Positions 7,864 to 16,221 of a stretch of 21,182 nucleotides of DNA are shown here, piece after piece. The notes beneath the pieces are model-generated. The model was not told the origin of the DNA, searched no databases, and saw only the letters and a program-made list of their open reading frames with translations. This DNA is from Stentor coeruleus (taxonomy: Eukaryota; Ciliophora; Heterotrichea; Heterotrichida; Stentoridae), in assembly GCA_001970955.1 (NCBI GenBank), contig MPUH01001200.1, forward strand, positions 1-21,182, in the 5' to 3' direction. A program made the position numbers and the translations under genes. Positions within the stretch are counted from its first letter, which is position 1. Every line of letters begins with the position of its first letter.

Positions 7864-8916
7864 ATGGAAAATATAAAGCATAAACCAGTTCAAAGCAAAG
7901 TAAAAATTTTTGACCAACTAACATTTCAAAGTTTATGTCAAGGCGAGTCGCTTTATTTAGCTGTTGGGTACATAATCCTTGAAATCATTTCTACATTTCT
8001 ATGCCTTCCTGAAATGTTAAACAAATTTCACAGGTGTATCAAAGAAGCTCAAGAAAAAGCTTTAAAAATCTCAAGATCAATATACACGCGTGGATATTTT
8101 GATATTATTGATGCTATTATAAATACAGCAAAAATCACACCAAGTGCTTATTATTGGCTTAATTATTATGCAGAATCAGCTGAAATCAATAAATTCATTG
8201 TAGATGGGGCAAAACATATTATATTAGGGCTTACAGACCCTGAAAAAGCTTATAGAGTCCAACAAATTTTGTCTGAAGGCAATACAAGATCATCAAAGCA
8301 TTTTATTTTTGATTTAATTGCTAGCAAACTTTCAATTAAAACGATTTTATATCATAAAATCGATGATGAAATTTCAAAAGATGAATTCTGTAAGTCTAAA
8401 ATTGGGGGGGATTCATACATAGCTTTTCTATATGAAGAAGATGAAAATTATTCAATTCTTTATACTGAAGATCATATAAACATGCAGAAAGATAGGGATT
8501 ATCCTTATGAAAAAAAACATGAATACCCGTTTTTCTGTAAAATGAAAGAGTATCACATGAAATCATGGCAAATGGATCATCTTGAAGAAGAAATTTCTAT
8601 TCCAAAAAGATTATTGATAAAAATATTAGAGGAAGCTGATAGTTCAAATATTTTATCTCAGGATGTTAGGAATAATCTTAGTGATTGGATAAGACTAAAT
8701 AGCTCTGCTAAAGAAATCATAGTTGCTAAAAAAATATCAGAGTCTTTACCGAGTATTTTGAATTGCCTTATATGTGGAAGTGATAAAAGTTTTACTGAGT
8801 TTCCTAATTACAAATGTTTCCCTAAATGCATTGTGTGTAGAGAGTGCAGAAATGAGAACCCGAAAGCCTGCCGAAATTGCCAAAGAACATATGAGAAAAA
8901 CGAAAATCCAGAGTAA
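7864..8916 (+). CDS. Paralogue 3: otubain/OTU-like protein with eight-Cys finger (350 aa)
   Basis: The most diverged member of the trio and the one that best shows the otubain resemblance. CQGESLYLAVGYIILEII (25-42) parallels the otubain segment that normally reads DGNCFYRA, with Ser29 in place of the Cys. SYIAFLYEEDENYSILYTED (184-203) parallels the strand-turn-strand that ends in GHYDILY, with Asn195 in place of the His. Catalytic Cys and His are both absent, so I infer an inactive deubiquitinase fold. The C-terminal finger has cysteines 301, 304, 318, 322, 325, 328, 336 and 339, the same layout as paralogue 1. Synteny and the shared finger show common descent by tandem duplication. Alternative: a ciliate-specific family only resembling C65 peptidases by chance. 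Confidence 0.8.
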   Translation: MENIKHKPVQSKVKIFDQLTFQSLCQGESLYLAVGYIILEIISTFLCLPEMLNKFHRCIKEAQEKALKISRSIYTRGYFDIIDAIINTAKITPSAYYWLNYYAESAEINKFIVDGAKHIILGLTDPEKAYRVQQILSEGNTRSSKHFIFDLIASKLSIKTILYHKIDDEISKDEFCKSKIGGDSYIAFLYEEDENYSILYTEDHINMQKDRDYPYEKKHEYPFFCKMKEYHMKSWQMDHLEEEISIPKRLLIKILEEADSSNILSQDVRNNLSDWIRLNSSAKEIIVAKKISESLPSILNCLICGSDKSFTEFPNYKCFPKCIVCRECRNENPKACRNCQRTYEKNENPE

Positions 8917-9507
8917 TCTTTTAGGCTAAAACTTCATATGCATAGAATTATTTATAAGATTGACTATTTGATAATAATATCTTTTCTGATAAAATTATGA
9001 ATGCAAAAATCATTATTTTTGCTTACAATTTTAAATAGACTAATCAAAGTCTTTACTATTTATATATTAAATAAGCCTTATTGTTTATATAAATTATATA
9101 TTAGTCTCTTTCAATATATTCCTTAAAGGCTTTTAAAATAGGTTTTTATAAGGATTATGATATTGGAATGTTTTCAATAACGATTAAGTATTTTCTAGCT
9201 TTTGAATTTACTTAGCTTAAATAATCCTTTACATTTTAAACTTTTAATATATTAAAAATAATATTTATATTTGTTTAGCTTATTTTTTGTAAACCTTAAG
9301 ATTTTGTATTTTCAGACAATTTTAATAGTATAATAATCAAAAACAAGAAAGATTTTCTAGTTTTCTTCATCAAAAAAAAATGTTTTAATTGTAAGAATAA
9401 AATAATATTTTCACCAAGCAAACCATCGTATTTTAATTAGTAAAAATACTTAGTTTATTTTAATAAATCCAGATAAAACATTGAATAAAATTCTAGTTAG
9501 ATGATAA
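8917..9507. other. Intergenic region, no gene seen
   Basis: Very AT-rich spacer between paralogue 3 and the RCC1-like gene. No frame of useful length, no RNA gene and no clear repeat was seen. Confidence 0.55.
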
Positions 9508-12197
9508 ATGGACATTATCGCTTATTGGGACAATCTTAGGGAATTAAAACTTAGCCAAATCCCAAGTAAAGGCTATCTGAATGATATGTGCATGTCAAAA
9601 GATTGGGTTTTCTATGCAACACAAGATTCATTAATGTATGTGAGTAATAAGACCCATCCAGCTCTACCAAAAATGCTAATTCCTAATGTACAAATTAAAG
9701 AACTTGCCTGCAACTTATTTTTAGCAATGTTTCTAACTATTCAAGGAGACTTATTTGTTTATGGGCAAGACGAGTTAAAAAGTGGTTTATTTGGTATACC
9801 AAATCTATATTCAGCAGACCGTCCTGTAAAAATTGAATCATTAAAGCAAGAAAAACTTGAATCTATCTCATTATCAAGATCTCATGCTGGGGGTATATCT
9901 CAAGAAGGTCTTCTTTATACATGGGGCCAAGGTTCAAATGGTGAACTTGGGGACCTTGATCTTACCAATTCATTACCAAAAGCAGTAAAAAACGCTAACT
10001 TTTTCAAATCTACATCCTTAACATGCGGCCAAGGATTCACAGCAGTCTGTACAGAAGCAGGGTTTTTATATATCTTCAGTATAAAAAAACCATGTGAAAA
10101 ATGCTCAAAATGCTCAAGTTACCCATACTCAATCAAATCTTTACAAAATGAGTTTTTTGTTAATGTCAAAAGCTTTGGAGATGAACTTGTTGCGGTTAAT
10201 GACCTTGGCAAATGTTTTATTGTTTTTAAATGCTTTTGCATGACAAATTTAACTTCTAAACATCCTATTGATCAAGTTGCTGTATGTGAAATTGGGATTG
10301 TTGGGCTTAGTTCAAATCATAGAGTTTTATATGTTTGGAAAAAAGTTAAAGGTAGATGGATTACAGAATTTTTTACCCTTTTGGGTCAGGCTGAAGTTTT
10401 TCAAGTGGCTACAGGGATGGGAAAATCCTTGGGGATTATTGGGAAAAATATAACAAATAAGTCCATTAGACAAGTACAGGATGAGCCAGCTTCAGTTGCT
10501 TCACCTAGTAAAGGTAGTGATGGGGAAAGGAAATCATTTGAAGAAATTGTTAGTAGTTTTGGGTTTAAAGGAAAAATCAACTTAAATGACGAAAGCCAAT
10601 TAGCAAAGACCATAGAAAAAATCTTCAAAGAAAAAATCCGGGATATTTTCAAAGACCTTTGGAAGCATTCGTATTATCAAGTTATTTATAAAAAAGCACA
10701 CTCTTCAGCACTTGGGCCAATTTTTATGCAAAAAGCACTTTCTCGAATTTTTCAATCCCAGCTTTACTATGCCTTTGATGTTATGCAAAGCAGGCCAAAA
10801 TATCTAGTTTTAAACGTTTTAAACCTCGCTTTCAAATTCTACGACAAAAAATTAAATCGTTTTCTTCACAGATGGAAAGTTTCTGCTGTAGAAGTCAAAA
10901 AAATCAAAAACAACTACGAAAAAATCCTCAAAAAAACCGCCAGCATGCTTTTACTAAAAATCTTCAAAGAAAACACAAAGAAAAAACAGCAAAAAGGTTT
11001 CCAGTCCATAAAAATCTTTACAAAAAACCCTAAACTCCCAAAAAAATCCTTTAAATCCAAACATGACCCAATAGCCCTTCAAAGAAAAGTCATTTGGATC
11101 TACATGACTTATCAAAATCTTATAAAGAAAAAAGAGTTTTGCCAAGTCTCTAAAGCTTTTCGTATTATGGCTAATGCTTTATCTAAACGTCCTTCAGGTC
11201 AATTTATGTTTAGTGAGCCTAGTTTTAAAATTGAATGCAAACTTTCTGAAGATCCAGAAAAAACAGGATTGACACCTTTATTAAGTCAGAGTTTTAATAG
11301 TGATTCTGAATGTAATTGGCGACGTTTTAATGACTCTTGTAAAATTGTCCATGATTCAAATAGCCCATCTATGGAATCTTTAAATCAAACAGGGGATTTA
11401 AGCCCAAGGTCAACGTTAATGAAAGAAGTTGAAACACTTAAGTCAAAAATGACGAAAAAACAACCTGAAAAACCTCAAGAAAAAAACCCGCAGAAAGCAA
11501 AAGCCTCCCCTGGACAAAATACAGGTAAAAAACCCCCTTTGACTATAAAAACTGATAGAAAGTCTTTGGAAGATAATAAAATTACAGGAAATAGTGTTGT
11601 TAAAGAACCAACTACTCCTCCGGTATNACCAAAGCCTCCCCTGGACAAAATACAGGTAAAAAACCCCCTTTGACTATAAAAACTGATAGAAAATCTTTGG
11701 AAGATAATAAAATTACAGGAAATAGTGTTGTTAAAGAACCAACTACTCCTCCGGTATTGTTTAGTAGGGCTAGAGATGGAAATTCACAAAGGAAAATGAC
11801 TTGTTTCGTCCCTGGGAAACTTAANTTGTTTAGTAGGGCTAGAGATGGAAATTCACAAAGGAAAATGACTTGTTTCGTCCCTGGGAAACTTAAAATCCAT
11901 ATACCAAAAGGACCTAAAAGTGGGATAACTCTTTGTAATGCTTTGATTAAAAGCATTTCAAGATTGATTTCTGAAGACTTTAAAGCATTGAGTAATCATG
12001 GAGTAAAAACTAAGAATGGAAATGATAAAGGAAGAGAGATACAGCAAAAGATGAAGGCTGATGAAGATGGGGTTGAAAATAATTCTTGGAAAAAGAAACT
12101 GTTTTCACTTGGCATGAATAAGTTTGCTAGAACCCTTAGTGGGGCGGTGAAGAAAAGCTTTGGTCAGATAATGACATCTATTAAAAGTTACAGATAG
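9508..12197 (+). CDS. RCC1-repeat protein with helical and disordered tail (829 codons after collapsing two joins)
   Basis: The N-terminal ~315 residues resemble an RCC1 beta-propeller. The clearest blade runs from SHAGGISQEGLLYTWGQGSN (125-144) through GELGDLDLTN, and weaker blades flank it (DLFVYGQDELKSGLFG at 81-96). A CxxCxxC cluster lies at 196-202. Residues about 350-560 are basic and helical, with FLHRWK, loosely like helical repeat tails of cytoskeletal proteins. The rest is Ser/Lys/Pro-rich. As given, the frame ends falsely near 11673, because the joins at 11627 and 11825 each insert a duplicated copy. Taking 9508-11626, 11758-11824 and 11894-12197 gives 2490 bases, exactly 830 codons with TAG. 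No pieces are missing, so this is not a pseudogene. RCC1 repeats serve many roles, so no specific function can be assigned. Confidence 0.8.
11500..11757. repeat. Single-N scaffold join with 127-bp duplicated flanks
   Basis: Bases 11500-11626 and 11631-11757 match except for one synonymous G/A difference (11562 versus 11693). They are separated by N at 11627 and three unmatched bases. The join splits the RCC1-like frame. Confidence 0.92.
11757..11893. repeat. Single-N scaffold join with 68-bp duplicated flanks
   Basis: Bases 11757-11824 and 11826-11893 are identical around N at 11825. Because the offset is 69 bases the frame survives, but 23 codons are falsely repeated in the RCC1-like gene. 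Confidence 0.92.
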
Positions 12198-12988
12198 TTA
12201 TAAGTAATTGCATGCTTTAGATTAGATAGGCATGAAAATTATGAAGTGAAAGATTATATTGAGTTTAGATATGATAAAGATAATATGAGAAGGAAAGATA
12301 AAGAAAAAAAGGAAGAAAAATCAAATAAGGAAAGAATGAAGAAAAAAAGAAGGAAGGGAGAAGAATAGATGATGAAAAGATGATGATAAAAATGAAGACT
12401 TGAGGAAATTAAAATAGAGGATGAAATCCTTATAATAACTTTAGGCTAGGGTATTAGAAAAAGGATTAGTTTATGTTGATATTTGATGATTATGAGATGC
12501 TAAGAATTATAGTATGATAATTAAGCCTAATAAAGCTAGAATTTTTATTGATTATTCATATAGATATATTCTACTTTTCTGTTGTTGTTTTTTTAAATTA
12601 TATTTACTAAATAAATTATATAAGAGATATATAAAGGTTTCTAAATTTAAAAGTAGATCATCTATTTTTATAAATTTCCTCTATGCACCTTGATATAGGA
12701 TAAATAGTAATCTATTTTTTTTGCTTTGGTATATACCACATGCTCTAGACTAGCTTAATAATATTTGACTATAAATCTTGAAAAATCAATCCAAAAAACA
12801 CTTTAGCATTTACACAGCCAAAACTTGACATCACCAAAAATTAAATCCATAATATCCAGCAACATACAATTCCTTATCCATACAAAATCAAACAAAATAA
12901 TCAAATCTTTAATAAAAATACTAATTTTAATATATATTACATGCTTATAACATTAATATCATATTATACTAGATTTTTGTATTAATTA
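12198..12988. other. Convergent intergenic region with purine-rich stretch
   Basis: This spacer lies between the ends of the RCC1-like gene (+) and ZNHIT1 (-). About 12235-12420 is strongly purine-rich on the top strand, with long GA runs. From about 12780 the sequence turns C-rich and G-poor. No gene was seen. Confidence 0.55.
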
Positions 12989-13555
12989 CTAATCTGCGAA
13001 TTTCAAACATCTTGTTTCTTTATGTATAATCCCACATTTCTTACAACAAAACTTTTCACCACATCTTAAACAAGTATACTTAAACTCAAACCCACAAACA
13101 GAACAAAAATATCTCCTGGGGTATTTTGAAGGTTTAGCTATTGTATTTAACATATTAGGATTTGTATCATGAACTGTTAAAGCCTTTATATTTCTTACAT
13201 CAGTTATTATTAGTTCTTCTATAGTCATTCTTGGCCTTTTTTTCTTTTTATTTGGCTGCAAGGATTTGTGTTTTCTTTTTTTCTTGATTGTATCAGAATT
13301 TTCATCAATTTCAGTTCCTTTGACCACTTTTGTTGTTTTCTTTTTGTTTTTGGGCATGAGTTCATCTTCTACTTTGAATAAATCATCGTCAGCTGTGAGT
13401 TCTTCACTTATTATTTATTACAGGCGATTTTTAGCCATAAAGTTATCTTGCTCTAAGGCTTCAAGACGCTGAGCATGGACTAAAGATCGAGTATATTCAT
13501 CAACATACTTCATACTCTGACTTAGTTTTTTGACTCTTTCCGAGCATCTTGCCAT
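12989..13555 (-). CDS. ZNHIT1: ZNHIT1/SWC6 homologue, SWR1-complex HIT zinc-finger protein (183 aa, spliced)
   Basis: ZNHIT1 (SWC6/Vps71) is a subunit of the SWR1/SRCAP complex, which exchanges H2A.Z into nucleosomes in the nucleus. Seen: exon 1 (13422-13555) encodes an N-terminal helix with RLEALEQDNF, matching the family's LEALENDNF region. A basic, Lys-rich middle follows. The C-terminal HIT finger reads FCSVCGFEFKYTCLRCGEKF and continues with CCKKCGIIHKETRC, giving all Cys/His ligands and the typical ETRCLK ending. A 15-nt intron (13407-13421) separates the two exons. Without splicing, exon 1 ends at TAA TAA, and the only start for exon 2 would be an internal Met that loses the conserved N-terminal helix. 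The total of 183 aa is close to the family size (about 150-180). Confidence 0.93.
13407..13421 (-). other. 15-nt intron in ZNHIT1
   Basis: On the minus strand it reads GTAATAAATAATAAG, in phase 2. Retention gives two stops in a row. Removal joins NR-L-EEL in frame between two conserved parts. Confidence 0.92.
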
Positions 13556-14062
13556 ATTATTGCTAAGCATACTAATAATTTCAAAACATATAAACTATCT
13601 ATTCAACCTAATTTCTATGGTAAATCTATCTTTACACATGCTAAAAAAACACAATTCAAGCTATTTTTTCAGCTCAAAAACCTAAATCCCTATTTTTATC
13701 CTTATAATATAATAAAAAATATATATAACAATAAAACAACCCAGAAAAGTTTCTACCAATTTTCAACTCATAAAATCTTAGCCTCTAACCATTTCCCCAA
13801 ACATTCTAAATAACCTAATTCAGCAAACCATTAAATATTTCCAATAACTCTCCAACTTATCATCTTATTTCTACATCATAAAATACCCATTCTTATATTC
13901 CTAACTCAATCCTCAAACTACAATCAAAATCATCATAAACTTAATTTTATCCATCTCATAATTTATTAATCTATCATTTCTCTTATCAATATCATTTTCT
14001 TATTAACACTTCCTTCATATCTTTAAGTTTAAATCGATATTACATCTTATTTCAAATAATTA
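13556..14062. promoter_or_regulatory. Divergent intergenic region between ZNHIT1 and CDC14
   Basis: It must hold the promoters of both genes, but I recognise no element. The top strand is strongly C-rich and G-poor. In 13741-13860 I count 33 C and 4 G. No gene or RNA was seen. Confidence 0.45.
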
Positions 14063-15247
14063 ATGCACGCAAACAACACGGCTGAGATAATCCCGAACCG
14101 CTTATATTGGATTTCAGATCGTATGCCTCCTTCTCGAAAAGAAAACCTTTTTTACTTTTGTACTGACTCTGTAAGTTCTACTTAGCAATATATTTATCAT
14201 CCTTACTCTAGTGATTTTGGTCCTTTAGATCTTGGTAAGGTTTATCGATACATAGTAGAGCTCAATTCAATTCTCAGTAACCCTAAACTTCAAGATTGCG
14301 TCATTTACCATTATACATCAATGCATCCATCAAGAAGAGCTAATTCTGCTTTACTCATGGGGACTTTTCAAATACTCATGTTAGGAAAAACACCAGATGA
14401 GGCTTGTAGTGCTTTTGAACATGTTGAAGCTTTTATACCTTTTGTTGATGCTAGTTATCAGCCGAGTTCTTTTGAGTTGTATATTGAAGATTGTCTTAAA
14501 GGGTTTGAAAAAGCTATTAAACTTGGATGGTTTAACTTAGGTGCTTTTAACTTAAAGGAATATGAACAATTATCTGCTGTTGAACATGGAGGACTTAACT
14601 GGATTGTTCCAGATAAACTCTTAGCTTTTGTATGTCCAGCTAGTGAGAGATCTGCGAAGTATCCAGCTTTTACACCTGAAATGTATGTTTCGTTGTTTAG
14701 GAATTTGGGGGTAACAGATATTATCAGATTGAATAATAAAACTTATGAAGCGGAGAGGTTTTTGAGGTATGGGTTTAATCATAGAGATTTATACTTTTTA
14801 GATGGCAGTGTGCCAAGTGAAGAAATTGTTGAGGAGTTTATTGAGTTAGTAGATAAAGTCCCAGGAGCTATTGCTGTACATTGTAAAGCTGGCCTTGGAC
14901 GTACAGCCACTTTAATCGGATGTTATGCGATTAAATACTACGGGTTCACTGGTCTAGAATTCATAGGATGGGCACGTTTATGTAGACCTGGTTCTGTTCT
15001 TGGACCACAACAACAATTTTTATGTGACAGATATGAAATAATGAATGGAAGAGTGCCTAAGGCATTAACATCAGATGATGAAAAATACAAAGCAAAATTT
15101 GGAGACTATGGACAAAGTGGAAGACTTATGGCAAAGACAAATACTTCAAGCCCGATTCTTAGTAGTAGGACTTTTTTGAAGAAAGCTACAATGACTAATA
15201 CAGCGAAAATGCTATCTATGAAAACTCTTACATGTAGGAAAAAATAA
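14063..15247 (+). CDS. CDC14: CDC14-type dual-specificity phosphatase (389 aa, spliced)
   Basis: CDC14 phosphatases remove phosphate from CDK sites and act in mitotic exit, cytokinesis and, in many protists, basal-body or ciliary function. Exon 1 (14063-14170) encodes EIIPNRLYWISDR and NLFYFCTDS. The 15-nt intron 14171-14185 follows. Exon 2 (14186-15247) continues with DFGPLDLGKVYRY, typical of the CDC14 N-terminal domain. The catalytic signature VHCKAGLGRTATLIGCY gives Cys269 and Arg275. The general acid is Asp242 in FLDGSVPSEE. CRPGSVLGPQQQFL is the CDC14 substrate-groove signature. The C-terminal tail after about residue 330 is short and basic, shorter than in yeast or human CDC14. The stop lies within one copy of the 15198-15338 join and is kept when the copies are collapsed. 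Confidence 0.96.
14171..14185 (+). other. 15-nt intron in CDC14
   Basis: The sequence is GTAAGTTCTACTTAG, in phase 0. Retention gives an in-frame TAG. Removal joins FCTDS to QYIYHPYSSDFGPL, as expected in CDC14. Confidence 0.95.
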
Positions 15248-15338
15248 TGGTAATTAAAGTTGTGTAANATACAGCGAAAATGCTATCTATGAAAACTCTT
15301 ACATGTAGGAAAAAATAATGGTAATTAAAGTTGTGTAA
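15198..15338. repeat. Single-N scaffold join with 70-bp duplicated flanks
   Basis: Bases 15198-15267 and 15269-15338 are identical around N at 15268. The copies span the last codons and stop of CDC14. Confidence 0.92.
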
Positions 15339-16221
15339 GTTATGAGATTATATATGAAAAATTATTGATTAAAAAGGTTTATTGATATAAAAGTTTTTTA
15401 AGTTGCTAAAATTTATTTGAAGAGTAAGATGATATAATAAGAATTTATTGGGTTAGGTGATATTTGTAGATAGTTTTTTTGATAGATTAGGTATTGGGCT
15501 TATTGGTATAGTTGTGATAATTTTAAAGGGAGTTGCTATAGATTTAAGGATGCTGGTAATAAATAAATAATTATTTTTGTATGAAAATTTATGATATTTT
15601 TTGAATCTAAATTTTTTAATTTTCAAAAAAATCTTTNAGTTATGAGATTATATATGAAAAATTATTGATTAAAAAGGTTTATTGATATAAAAGTTTTTTA
15701 AATTGTTAAGATTTATTTGAAGAGTAAGATGATATAATAAGAATTTATTGGGTTAGGTGATATTTGTAGATAGTTTTTTTGATAGATTAGGTATTGGGCT
15801 TTTTGGTATAGTTGTGATAATTTTAAAGGGAGTTGCTATAGATTTAAGGATGCTGGCAATATATAAATAATTATTTTTGTATAAAAATTTATGATATTTT
15901 TTGAATCTAAATTTTTTAATTTTCAAAAAAATCTTCATCAAATTACAACTTTCTCCAAATCCAATACTTTTAATCATCACCAAATCTATCTTTAGCCCTA
16001 TAAATCTCTTATATCTTTATATTATATAAATCATAGTCTTATCCAAAAAAAAAAAAATCTTTCATTCTATCAAAGCCTAACACCTTCTCATAACCCCACC
16101 TCAATCTTCCACATAAAAATTTCTTGATAAAAGTTCCTATAATTTACAACACAATACTTATTAATACTAAAAATCTTATATAAAACTTATCATCCTAAAC
16201 AAAAATATTCTTATTAATATA
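15248..16221. other. Intergenic region between CDC14 and SAS-4, no gene seen
   Basis: After removing the two duplicated joins the spacer is only about 600 bp. The CDC14-proximal part is G-rich and C-poor (three C in 15439-15560). It switches near 15935 to C-rich and G-poor up to the SAS-4 start. A short poly-A run lies near 16050. No coding frame was found. Confidence 0.55.
15338..15935. repeat. Single-N scaffold join with 298-bp diverged duplicated flanks
   Basis: Bases 15338-15635 and 15638-15935 align without gaps around N at 15637, with seven substitutions, five of them transitions. This resembles two alleles or macronuclear copies of one 3' flank placed side by side. Confidence 0.88.

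Noticed and set aside
11670..12197. A separate gene downstream of the RCC1-like frame
   Set aside because: It begins at a TTG inside a duplicated copy and is simply the C-terminal part of the RCC1-like gene.
12989..13357. ZNHIT1 starting at the internal Met at 13357
   Set aside because: The upstream exon carries the conserved RLEALEQDNF helix and joins in frame through a consensus intron.
14321..15247. CDC14 starting at the ATG at 14321
   Set aside because: Exon 1 and the 5' part of exon 2 match the CDC14 N-terminal domain, so that Met is internal.
15338..15935. A biological tandem duplication of the CDC14 3' flank
   Set aside because: An N sits exactly at the junction, and four other Ns show the same pattern, which points to assembly joins.
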